64,000 nucleotides of DNA from positions 62,001 to 126,000 of the forward strand of contig JAUIRK010000891.1 in NCBI GenBank assembly GCA_030549495.1. The letters are read 5' to 3'. Position 1 is the stretch's first letter; every line of letters starts with the position of its first letter. The translations under genes and the position numbers were made by a program. The notes beneath the pieces were generated by a model. The model was not told where the DNA came from. It ran no database searches and was given only the letters and a program-made list of their open reading frames with translations. This document shows, in pieces, positions 32,886 to 43,550 of this stretch. Origin of the DNA: Nectonema munidae. Its lineage: Eukaryota; Nematomorpha; Nectonematoida; Nectonematidae.

Positions 32886-33105
32886 ACGTCTCTCCACAAA
32901 CGTGAAGCCGCAGTCCATGTACTTGTTGTCGTACTTTCTTTTCGGCATCTTGATTTTTTGGATATGTATCTGTGGGATAATGATGAAATAATAAATGAAT
33001 AAGGTATCTGAAGAGAAATAAAATGAAAAGAAGGAAGTGACAATCATACGAGGGAGAAACAAAACACGAAAAACAGAAGTGACATTGTGTTGTTTGGCCA
33101 ATCAA

Positions 33106-33122
33106 ATAATAATAATAATAAT
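33106..33122. repeat. (AAT)n microsatellite
   Basis: A run of AAT units near the right end of the hAT element. Confidence 0.8.
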
Positions 33123-33351
33123 GGTACGTTTATTCCACTGATTTGATGTTTACATATCATAATTCAACATGGGTATTAATACTAACTGCTCGCCACTTTT
33201 GTGAATAAATGGTTGTGTTTTGTAAAGTATGTCAACATTTCGATGTAATGTATTAGATTTTGAAATACTATCGATTTTTTATGGGTGGAAACAAATGCAC
33301 GAAATTCTCCACTTGGCAACTCCGCCATTCCCCACAGGTTAAGAACCGCTG

Positions 33352-33490
33352 ATTTAGTTGGTTTGCTCGAGAATTTTACTAAAATATTCAATATTTTAGG
33401 AAAAAAGGAGGTCGGAAAATTAACCTCTTCGTCACTTAAGAAATTAAAATAGCCCATCACGAATAGGGTGAAGTATTCATGCTACTGCAA
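33352..33490 (+). repeat. Dispersed repeat R, copy 2
   Basis: Right part of repeat R, directly abutting the hAT terminus. See copy 1 for matching blocks. Confidence 0.6.
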
Positions 33491-35340
33491 CTTCGTTTGC
33501 TGCCCATTTGATACATTTTATCTTTTCTTGTTTTTTCGAGGGTTTCTTGTGTTTTTTTAAAAAGATATCGAAATTTTTTGTAAAAAGCAATTATTTACAC
33601 TGATTTTTTGAATAAGCGTTTAGTAAATTTTAATTGGAAACAACTAGATAAAGCTTATAAATTAATTACTATCAAACTTAGTCAAAATAAAATTTTAGTC
33701 ATACAGACAGACATCTGCTCAAATTTGGCGTTTGTTACGATTTCCTCCATTATTATAGGATTATAGAGTCAGATGCACATGGAAGGCTTATTTCAATCTT
33801 TTAAATTGTATTTTATATGTGTGCACCTAAGTTAGACATAATAAGCATATGGAAGATTTAATCATCGATTTTTTGTGAATACAAAATAATTTTTCCTAAT
33901 AAGTCATTAATACCAAACAACACTATCTTTTGAATTATTCATGGCCGTGTTTACGATTTGATCCGTTATGTAATTATAAAACACTAAGATTTGAAAGCAA
34001 GCATAGCTATTTCAAAGAATTCTTCCAAGCAAGAAAATATAGAAAAAATGTAATCAAGAATTTAGCTTATCAGCTATCACCATCAATATTATCAATCTTT
34101 TTTTACTAATTCAAACTTTCTTCTTAGAAGTGACAATTTCAATACATCTGCAAGTTTTTTTTACAAGTTTTGATTTTATTTTAATTACAATTAAAAACTT
34201 ATTTCAAATATTGTGTCTTACAGAGGATAACATTATATAGTAAATGATTGTATTTTACTTTAGATAAGAATACCTAATATTATTTCTAATAGGATAGTTA
34301 ACTGTTTTATATTCAATAAAAAATTTCTTTTCTTTGTTTGAAAATCAAAATGTTTTTTCTTTATACGCATTATTTTGCATATGTGATACTTCTGAATATA
34401 TTATTTAGAATTATTTAGCTTTAGTTGACTACTAACCTCTGGCAAAATATGACGGTTAGATTTTCATATAAATGTTATTGTTATGAAATATTTCATTTTT
34501 AATTAGTCCAAGTATATTTTCTAGACATAATGTTCTGTTTTTTATAATTAAATCAAAAGTTTTTCTTGATATATCATGAAAATACTAAAAAAAATATTTT
34601 TTATCTTTCAAGTATACTCTTGAAAATCTGAAGCACTTCGTTCAAACAGAAAGTCAATTTCAATCAATTGTTATTGAAATACTATGATACTGATGTCAAC
34701 GAGATCGTTAAACTTGAGCACAACAACGTTGAAGAACTGTAAATGAAGAATATTATAAAGATAAAAATTATTAAAAAAAGTTGAAGAAGTCGCCAGTAAA
34801 AAAAGCAGAATCATCAAAAGACTGAAATTTTTATGATATTAAAAGTATAAAGAGGCGTTATTTTTCTTTTTTAAGTCATAAGTAAAAAAAAATCAGTAAT
34901 TATAGTAAGTTTTTTTTGATATTTTGAATATCAAGAATTACTTTTTGTAGTAATCAATGCCCAAGAAACTTGTGTTTTCCATTATAAATCACACAGAAAG
35001 GATTATTAAACAAATTACGACTAGAACAAAGCGTAACCAAAGCAGATCTAACAAAACGTATGTATGTTTTTACAACAATTTTACAAGATTTGGTGCAATG
35101 CATGGCCGTGAGGAAATGAAAAATTTTGTTTTTCGAATACACCAAAGTATTTTAATGCTGGGAATATACATAGAAGATTTATCATATTACACAATTAAAT
35201 AACTAATATATATTTTTTCTTTTAAAAAAACATGCATAAAATATAGTAGAAGCTTTGAAATATTGTTTCATATGTTTTGGTTTTAAATTCTGAGATTTAT
35301 ACAGTGGTAACAATTGCCAAGATACATTAGTAAAGGTACA
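33491..35340. other. AT-rich intergenic DNA, no feature
   Basis: An 81-codon plus frame at 34957-35202 is K/I/F-rich, with no recognisable motif. I see no element ends. Confidence 0.5.
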
Positions 35341-35344
35341 AGGT

Positions 35345-35500
35345 AAATGTACCGTGGAGTGCTTTCATGGAGAAGGACAATTGCGCCATTTGTATCGAAC
35401 TATGAGGAAAGTAGGCTTGATAAGAGATCGAACCCAAGACTTTGGGTTATCGAAACCCAGTATCTAACCAACCTTACTCACGCATTAGTAAAAAGAGGTA
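35345..35500 (-). mobile_element. tRNA-derived SINE, best full-length copy
   Basis: Reading leftward: GTGAGTAAGGTTGGTTAGAT (A-box region), GGGTTTCGATAACCC (anticodon-arm-like inverted repeat), TTGGGTTCGATCTC (B box), ATCAAGCCTACTTTCCTCAT, AGTTCGATACAAATGGCGCA, ATTGTCCTTCTCCATGAAAG. The copy at 51695 matches from GTGAGTAA to GGACACAA, copies at 3650/15685 match the B box and the CATAGTTTGA block, and the fragment at 38078 matches the last ~50 bp. The tRNA-like head is derived from a family with a long variable or anticodon arm. No cognate LINE tail was identified. Confidence 0.75.
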
Positions 35501-37435
35501 CATTATTCTTATGCAGTATGGAAAAATATTGATAGAATTATTTGAAAATGGGAAAAATGTTTTCCCAGCGAATCATATCAAAAATATTTGAGCCGTTCAT
35601 TTGAATATTCAAAATTTAATCATAAAATCTTCAAAATAATCTTTTTGATTCTAGTGTATTTTTTTGCTAAGACTAAAAATTTTTCTAAATTTTAAGAAGA
35701 GAAATTTTCTTTTAATAAAAATACTTAATTAGACATCTTGATTCTTAAGACTCGGTACTATTATCATAATATGTTAGCATCACTCAAATGTGGTGCAATG
35801 CTAAACAAGATTTTGTCATAATCTGTCTTCCTTTGCAAAATTATTCTAGCGTACGCTTGCTAATGCAAAATTATTTGATTAAAAATCTACACTTCTACAA
35901 AAGTTCCATTAAGTATCATGCAATACTTCTATGCTAAATACAGACACAACAAATATGACCTCTATGTCCTTATGGTAGAAATTAATGTTTGCTATTTTTT
36001 AAGCCTTTTTTTGAAGTTTACTTTAGTGTTAAACTATTATTATTTTTCAAATTTTTTTACAAAATTTATATTAGCACATTTCTGTATTTTTTGAGTTTAA
36101 AAATCAGAGCTGTCATCTTTTTATTTTTTTCTCTTTCATAAAATAAGACTTTTTTTATGTTCATTCCGTTAGCTCATTGAATATTTTTTGCCATAGTGTA
36201 TAAGTTTGTCATTAGGATCGGAAATTAGTCAATTTAAAAGTATTAATTAATACTTTGATATAAATAATTATTATCAGAAGAAGATCGCATCTTCGTCTAT
36301 GTTAAGAAGTAGCAACTTAATTTTGAACTATTCCAAACAATTTAAAGCTTTAGAAACTCGTTTAAAATTTATTGAAAGAAAATATTTCAAATAAAATTGT
36401 TAATTTAAAAAAATTTACGAAATTAGTTGTTAGCTGCATGCTTTATTTAGGCAAAAATATAATGCACCTGCTTTATGATGTATATAATATCTATCATCGT
36501 ATTCAGCTGCAAACAATAAAAGGCCTTTTCTATAAAAAAAGTTAATAATATCTACTGTTCATTGTAAGTTCATCTTAATAAATTGATTTACGGTAAATTC
36601 ATCTACAAATAATCTTTACAATTTTTATATATTTTCACAATAATATATATAACATTTATACTTTATAATTTTTAAAACTATCTTTTCTTTTGTAATATAG
36701 TTGTAGTAGCACATATAGTTAGTATGTGGTTAGTTGATATATTATACTATAATATTGGTTGATTATATACAATCGAAACCAGCGCTTAAATCCACTGTCA
36801 CTAAGTGTCTTTTGGAAATAATTTCCTTAAAAGAAGTTCTTTTTGAGATTCAATTATTTCAGTGTATGCGTGTCAAATGTCAATATGTATGCATATATGT
36901 ATATTTGTATGTATGAATGTTTTGTGACAGGCAAAACAAGAATGTCAAAAAATGTATATGTAGATGCATGCACTAAACCTAACCTAACACTCCAACAATA
37001 CGTTTCCAAAATTGTACCCATTAAAGCCGATTTAGAATTTGTTTGAGCACTTGCCAACTATTATGCAAATTGAGGAACAAAATTGTATAGTGAAAATCAG
37101 CGAAAGAGTGCAACTACAGGCCCCTGAATGTCCTGTCTAGGGTGCTATATCACATGCACCATCGAGCTTTTATTTATATTAAATTTGGTTCTGAAGAATT
37201 CCTTCCCTAAAAATTCCCGTCATTGACAATTCCGGCGGCGAAGAAGGAAATACAATTCTTTCTAAATTCTGAAAAAATCGCGTCGAACATATAAATATTT
37301 CACGGCATCACAGAGTTAGATGATTAGTAAAATAGTTAGCTAAAATAATTAGTGAGTTAGTAAGTTAGTTAAAACTTAAGTTAAAGGATGGTGGTTTTTC
37401 CCTTAAATTTTTTTATTAAAATTTTCAGCAATATC
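35501..37435. other. AT-rich intergenic DNA with GTTAGTTA-type simple repeats near 37320-37380
   Basis: No coding was recognised. The short TTAGTTA-rich tract near 37320-37380 recurs in similar form at 52630-52720 and 58240-58265, so it may mark tails of retroposons. Confidence 0.45.
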
Positions 37436-37439
37436 ATTA

Positions 37440-40145
37440 AACTTTTTGAACCAGCTCTAATTCTTGATATCACCGTTTTTTTCAATTTCGCCATCTCTTG
37501 TTAGAACATCACCCAAATAACAAAACTCCTTTACTATTTCGAATTCATCTTAACCTTTTAACGAAGCCTTGATCTTCCACAATTTCATGATTTATCTTAC
37601 AACTGCGACATATGAAATTATTCGCTCTGCTCAATGGAACAAATAAGCCAGAACATCTCTTAAAACCCATAATTCGCATTGAATAGCATTCCTAACTAAT
37701 CTGCTTACACACACACTACACGGATCGATAGCACTTACTGAGTCAAAACATTTTCTGGTGACGACTTTCATTGCTTTCGTTTTTGCAATATTCACCTTCA
37801 AACCTTTGCTTTCTAAGGCTTCTTTCCAACAACTGTACTTGTTTTCAACGTTTTCCCAACTGATAATAATCAATATCAAATCATTCTCTCTTGGATATGT
37901 TTTCTGCCAGTGCATCCATCACAATCGTGAAAAGAAGTGGACTGAGCACGGAGCCCTGTGTACTCCAACTTTAACTTCGAACCACCCAGATTTTTCTCCT
38001 TCGATTTGTACTGCAGTTTCAGTCTGTCTATACATTTCTATCACAGCTTTAATTTCACATTACATTACGCCTTTTCGTAGGGTGTTTTCATCGAAAAGGC
38101 ACAATTGCACCGCTTGTATCGAACTTTTTGTATCAAAAAGCTTTTTTTGCAACTTTCTGGCATCCTCATTCCTTGTAGCATGTCATACCTACTCTGGCCA
38201 GTTCATTTTCTAATTTGCACAGCTGTAGAGCTTCTATCGGTACACCACTCGGGCCAGGTGCCTTATTCTTTTTCATTTTCAACAAAGCTTGTTCAACTTC
38301 ATCGAAAGTAATTTTATATACGGGATCTTCATTTGGCTCAGCTTGCAACCTTTTGTTCCATGCATGTTCTTTATTCAACAGATCTTCACAATAATCTTTC
38401 CATAGATCCAACCTATCAGGCAAACGTAACTTCAATTCACCACTTTGATTATTCATGCAGGGATTTCCTATGACATCTCTTTTGTCTATAGCGCTTGTTC
38501 TGGCCATGCGAACACATGTCTCATCCTATTTTTCATTTTCATCTCTTCAATCTGTTTTGCTTCGTCACTGGCTTCATCGTGCATCGCTTTTGCAATACCT
38601 TCTTTGCTTTGTTCCTATGGAACACATATAACTTTCTGGCTTCTTCAGTTTTCTCTCTTCTCTATAAAAGATATTTTTCCTTCTTTTCTTTCACAGCGTT
38701 TTGAACATTCTCGCCATTCCACCATCACGTTGCTTTCCTTACACATTTTTTTGATTTTCCACAAACTTCTTTCATTATTTTTGATACTTCGCTTATGATC
38801 TGATCCAATTCAGCACATTTGTTAACGCAAAATTTGGCCCTTTTAATCATCGCTTCTTGTACTTTAGCATCTTTCAATTTTTTTGACTGCTTCCTAGATT
38901 TTTCATTATAACATCGATTATTAAAAGCCGGTGTTGTGACAGGATCATTTCACCTGGGATAGCTTTAATGTTTTTGACATTTTCATTTTTTCTGACAAGG
39001 ATATAATCAATCACTGTTTTATGACCCCAGACTCATAGGTAATCAATTTTTCCACATCTTTCTTAAACCCGGTGTTAGCAATCTTCAATTGGAAGCTATC
39101 AGCAAAATCTAGCAATCTTTCTCCATCAGCATTTCTTGTTCCAAAGCTGAAACCACCATGTACATCTCCATAACCGTCACAATCTTTCCAAACATTTCCA
39201 TTAAAGTCACCTAAGATGGCACACTTCCCTTGCACCTTCAGCATCTCTCTACTCAAACTAGCGTAAAAAGCCTCTTTTTCTTCTTTTTCCAGACCGCTCT
39301 GTGGCGCGTAAACAGATAGCATTGTCACAATCTCTTCTCCAACAGCAACTTCCATAGTTATTATCCTATCACTCACACGTTCCATAGCTATAACTTTTTG
39401 TGCCCATTTCATGCTTACCATAAATCCAACTCCTCCTTGTTTGTTATTGTTTCCGCTCCATTATAACTTATAATCTTCGTCATTGCCTCTAACAATTTTG
39501 GTTCTCTCATTTTTGTATCTCACCTCTTGTAGACCTGCAATGGCTACCTTTCTTCTACTAAGCATGTTTGCACATTCTATACTTTTTCCCACTAGGGATC
39601 CTAGATTTATACTAGCCAGTCTCAAAATAAGCTTACTGCTACTTTTTAAAATCGAATCCTCTGCACTTTTTGTAAGATTTAAAGACATGATCCTCGTATT
39701 TTTATTTGCCTCATCTACCCGAGGATTTTGTAAGTGGGAACATTGTTTTATAAGATGTGAATTTCGCTGCATTATCATAAAGTGTAATATTAGAGCAAAA
39801 ATTTTATGACCGGATGCCCTTCCTGGCGTCAACCACAGTTTAAGCGATGGGCCTAGTCTTTGTTCTGATGAACAGAACCTACAAGACAGCAGGTAATTTG
39901 ATTTCGAAGTTATTTACTCCTAGAGCCCTTTAAACCAATAATAACGAACGAGCACTGCCCGAAGCAATAGGTTATTGCGCCTAATTACTCGCTTTGCACC
40001 TCTAGACCGTTCAGTTAAAACAACTCCGCCACGGGAAGGCAGGTCTAGAGATTCACTGTAAGAGGCTATTTGAGACGCGAGCTTTTGAGACATTTCAAAA
40101 GGGGAATGAGAGCTTATCCTCAATTCCCTGCCTCGGCATTTATAG
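37440..40145 (-). mobile_element. RTE-type LINE, endonuclease to partial reverse transcriptase, broken
   Basis: Reading leftward: a 5' UTR-like part with GACGCCAGGAAGGGCATCCG (about 39830-39810), familiar from RTE elements. Endonuclease pieces follow: RLASINLGSLVGKS, VAIAGLQEVRYKNER (39630-39480), then LSVYAPQSGLEKEEKEAFY, CAILGDFNGNVWKD and TRNADGERLLDFA (39330-39100). The linker is followed by the RT entry motif KKNKAPGPSGVPIEALQ (about 38280-38220). A SINE fragment and a deletion remove the RT core. Then come KGLKVNIAKTKAMKV (37810-37760), a cysteine pair around SVCVSRLVRNAIQCEL, and FEIVKEFCYLGDVLTRDGE (about 37560-37480). There are several frameshifts and stops. The final C-terminal part is absent, but 2-280 shows what that region looks like in this family. 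Confidence 0.85.
38078..38150 (-). mobile_element. SINE 3' fragment inside the RTE element
   Basis: GGTGTTTTCATCGAAAAGGC then ACAATTGCACCGC then TTGTATCGAACT matches the tail of the SINE at 35345-35395 (GAGTGCTTTCATGGAGAAGG, ACAATTGCGCCAT, TTGTATCGAACT). It sits where the reverse transcriptase core is missing. Confidence 0.65.
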
Positions 40146-41380
40146 CATTGGAGTCGGTTAGGGACTATGTCTCAACTCTATATTTTTTGACTATGTCTCA
40201 ACCTACATATAATAATTTAGCGCGTTTATACGAAAACTTGTGATAAATTTGCTTAGGTTGAAAATTGTTGTCTGGCTTATTGTATAACTTGTGGATTGTA
40301 AAAAATTTCATTCTCATTCTTCAACTAAACTATATGTGATGTGCTAAAGAACATTGTGTACTAAATTGCATATACAATGTACCAATTAGGTTAATCTTTC
40401 ATTTCATTTATTCATATTCACCACGAGAAGTACAAACAAAAGAAATAATAATTACTATAGTATTATTCCATATCATATCTTATACACTCAATACAAAAAA
40501 TAGCTGTAAAATACATTTCCTTGATTTGATAAACACAATACACACACTCAGATAGGAGAGTATATTATATTGTTGTACAAACTTTGTAGATAAAGCTATC
40601 TATATATTCTTTTCATTAAAATAGCAAAAAGTTATAAAGTGTGTGTTATATTGATTTTAAAATTACAAATTATTATTATTATTATTATTTTCTTATATGT
40701 GATCGAATAAGGAAAGATTTTAATGTCATTATCATCGCAAGATTGTGTCGATGTTCGCCGTGGTGCTTTAATAAAAAGTTAAACGACTTCTCAATCATTT
40801 ATAATAATCCATATACAAACATCTTCAACACCTCGGCGATATTGTCATTCAAACCATTTGCCATTTTTGCGAAGTAAATTTAGATCCTCTGTTTTGATGA
40901 AATTTTATACATCCTAACTCAATATCTGAATATTCACGATGCCTTGTTCTTTTCACTAGATACCAATACTACTAGCTTTTGTGTAAGTAAGTAACCTTCC
41001 TTCTTTTAAAATGTTTCTAGAAAAAGTGCCCATATTTGAGGCAAGCAATTTTGTCAGGTTTACACAATATTCAAGTTTTACAAAATACTCTGCATTATAT
41101 AAATCATTTTTTTAGACTTTGAGTATATATAAGAAGTCGAATGTTTAGATAGCAGATATATCCATTTATATATATCAATGTATTGATTTATTCAAAAAAT
41201 ATTTTACGTTTTTTTAAGTAAAAAACTAAATTATTTTGTAGAATTGGCAAGATAAATTGTTATTGAGTTCACAAACTTATTATTTCCAAGACCGTCTTTT
41301 CATAGCAAAAAATTAATTATGACGCCGTTATTCTTTTCAACTTTACATAGTATAACACGTACAAATATAATATGTTGTCT
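40146..41380. other. AT-rich spacer, no feature
   Basis: A (TTA)n run lies at about 40669-40690. No genes or element ends were recognised. Confidence 0.5.
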
Positions 41381-41385
41381 TGAAC

Positions 41386-43404
41386 CCTCGCACTACATAC
41401 CCCGTGCATTTTCTCCGCGACACAGTTATTTTTGCATTTTATAGGAAACTTTCAATGAACGAAAACCATATGAAGTAAACGTAAATTTCCAAAAACAACC
41501 AGTGGATCGATTAAAGAAAAAATTATGCAAAAAATTATTATTACTACTTAAAATTTTGATTACATTCACAAAATTAACACCAAAATTATAGATGGCGTTA
41601 ATCTAATATTGTATACGGGCACTTTAAAATATAAACCTTTGAAAAAATTTTATATTAGAAACTAAGTAAAAAAATAGAATTAAATTTTATTTATTTTTTT
41701 ATAAAAGAGTAATAAAAAAAACTTTTCATATACAACTTGAGCAGGCAGTTTTTGAATGGTTCTTGCAGATGAAACGAGAACACTTAGAACAAGTTCTTGT
41801 TGTTTTATTTCTTTTATTCAAACATATATAGCAAGCCCCTCTTTTTGAACTTGATTCTTCATTTGTATCATCTTTATATCCATAAAAAGATAATAAAAAC
41901 TTAATTTGTATAGGAAGTTTAAGAATTGTTGCTCTCACTTTCATGCATTCTTCAGCCAGACGAAAACAAAGATTTTTTATAAAAAATTTTCTACCACTTT
42001 GTTTAGAGTTAGGAAAATTTTCGGGTAAGTTGTATCGTGATACAATCCATGTCTTAAGACAAGTAATGTCTAAATAATTACAGAATGCTGCTAAAGGCCA
42101 TCTTCTACATGGTTTGTATGATCTGTAGGTTCTTATCATCCTATTAGCAGCATCTACCCCTGATTTAAATTTGTTGTAGTAAAGTAAACTTACAGGTTTA
42201 GAATGTTCTCCCATTGTTTCTATGTTTTTATGTTGGGACGATAAAACGTAAACTACTTTAAAGTTTTTTCTGGCATGTCTCCTAGGTATGTAAGCACTAA
42301 GAGAGGCATAGTCCGAATAAACTGTTTTACTTTCGCATTCAGCAAGTTTTAAGGTCTTGAGATAATCAGCTTTCAATATTCTTGGGATGAATCTTTTGTT
42401 TCCGTTTACAGTACCACATAGAGTTATATCCTTTGTTTGACACCAAACTACTAAATCATGGCTGGTAAAAAATCTATCTGTGAAAATACCACATCCAGAA
42501 GAGACTTGAGTATCTTCAATAAGCCTTTTACAAATATTTATGGCTGAAAAATAAGTACGGTCTGACAGACCAGAAATATAAATTTCTGGCATCAAATATT
42601 TCAGGCCATAGTGACCCGGCTTTTTAGGATCATATATTTTCAACGGACAACGTCCCCTAAAGCTGACAAGTTGTTCATCTATAGTTAAGTGTGAGTGAGG
42701 TGTCCAGTAAAATGAAAAAACCTTACGAAAATGATCATGTATTTTTCTTATTGGACTTAACTTATCATTTTTATCTCTTTCACTTTTATCATCAAATGTA
42801 ATAAAAATATGTATAAGTGTAAACATATTTCTGCCTATGCACGCTCTTAAAAAGGGATTTCCATGAGAAGAAAAAAGATCTGATATTTTAACCTTCTGGT
42901 CACCGTTTTGCCTAACATAGAGTAATGAAGAAAAATATGAAAGCAAATGAAAGATCTGAAAATTTTGATAGTACGTCTTTAAATTCAAGTGTTTAGGCTT
43001 AGGAGACCTAAAATATTTAGTCTTACTACATAAAATAATTAAAAAGAAAAAACTTACGAGTATTTTTTCCCCATCTTGTTCAAAGTCATCTTATAAATAT
43101 ATGTGATCAAATTGACGTCAAAGAACAATTTAAATATTTCTAAAATGTCTTTCGTTCTTTCCATTGTTCCCTTAGGGCCAGGTGGATCTCTTATGGTGTT
43201 TCTTATATTTGTCCTAGGAGTTCTGCCAAAGATTGAAGAACTTGATTCCCATGAAAAGATAGTCTTGTCAGGCGCAATTAAACTAACGTCAATAACTTCT
43301 GTAGTCTCTGAACATGAGGATTCAGAACTTGAAAAAGAACTTGAAAGTAAAACTTGAAGATGGATTAAAAGTAAAATCTGTAAAAAATTGGAACTACAAA
43401 TCAA
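41386..43404 (-). mobile_element. piggyBac transposon, well-preserved transposase
   Basis: The 3' terminus CCCTCGCACTACATACCCCG then TGCATTTTCTCCGCGACACA lies at 41386-41425 and recurs in the fragment at 32.2 kb. The transposase gene occupies 41726-43404. No matching 5' terminus could be identified right of 43404, where sequence passes into the LINE fragment, and no clear TTAA was seen, so the 5' end may be lost. Confidence 0.8.
41726..43404 (-). CDS. piggyBac transposase, two exons, all catalytic residues present
   Basis: The main frame is 41726-43007, continuing through a 50-nt intron (43008-43057, GTAAGT to ATTTTAG) into 43058-43404; the split Ser codon joins TAC-TCG-TCT in frame. This gives about 542 aa against 560-600 for the family. 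The N-terminal part has an acidic/serine-rich region and GRTPRTNIRN, RDPPGPKGTMERTKDILEIF (typical pre-catalytic region). In the 420-aa main frame the DDD triad is D104 (LTIDEQLVSFRG), D171 (GIFTDRFFTS) and D279 (SGVDAANRM). The C-terminal cysteine-rich domain is C386, C389, C400, C403, C408, H411, C416, C419. The layout closely resembles the cabbage looper piggyBac. Family members excise and insert at TTAA. The N-terminus upstream of about 43377 is uncertain: a TTTTTTACAG acceptor at 43378-43387 suggests a further 5' exon. Confidence 0.88.
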
Positions 43405-43550
43405 AATACGCAGTATTCAATCTAACCTTGAAGATTTCTTTCTGAACAAATGGGCAATTAAAACTTAAGGCAGAATGTAGATAAAATGGCGCTGAGTCTT
43501 CATAAATAAAAGTTGTAAAGAAAATTGAAAACGTTGAATAAATCTTTTAT

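Larger units (their letters stand above)
30841..33351 (-). mobile_element. hAT transposon (ZBED5/FAM200-like transposase), end to end, broken and carrying a piggyBac insert
   Basis: The left end is CAGTGTTTCTCAAATTTTTT and the right end, reversed, is CAGCGGTTCTTAACCTGTGG. Flanks GTTTAGAA (30833-30840) and ATTTAGTT (33352-33359) are a poor but plausible 8-bp duplication. On the minus strand, MPKRKYDNKYMDCGFTFVER (about 32990-32930) is the N-terminus of this BED-type family. After the insert comes QELLFAKEWETLEVNIFF and CATDGAPALTGKHKGFLSYL, TIHCIIHRRHYVAKN (32200-31990). The C-terminal block (31490-31044) has HHLKSHQGDMIERYQD, FPSYYLPPRGFSAVSKLLTK and QRNRLQIVKRG. Internal sequence is lost and frames are broken. 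A 31-bp tandem repeat lies beside the left end (30875-30936). Confidence 0.85.

Noticed and set aside
32772-33105. Plus-strand 76-codon frame and the extra minus-strand frames at the hAT N-terminus
   Set aside because: Only the minus frame starting MPKRKYDNKY fits the BED-type hAT family. The others are alternate-frame readings.
35345-35500. A genuine tRNA gene on the minus strand
   Set aside because: A and B boxes are present, but the acceptor stem does not close and the same head plus a non-tRNA body recurs elsewhere, so it is a SINE head.
37758-38311. Plus-strand frames of 151 and 68 codons over the RTE element
   Set aside because: They are antisense shadows of the minus-strand RTE coding sequence and the SINE fragment within it.
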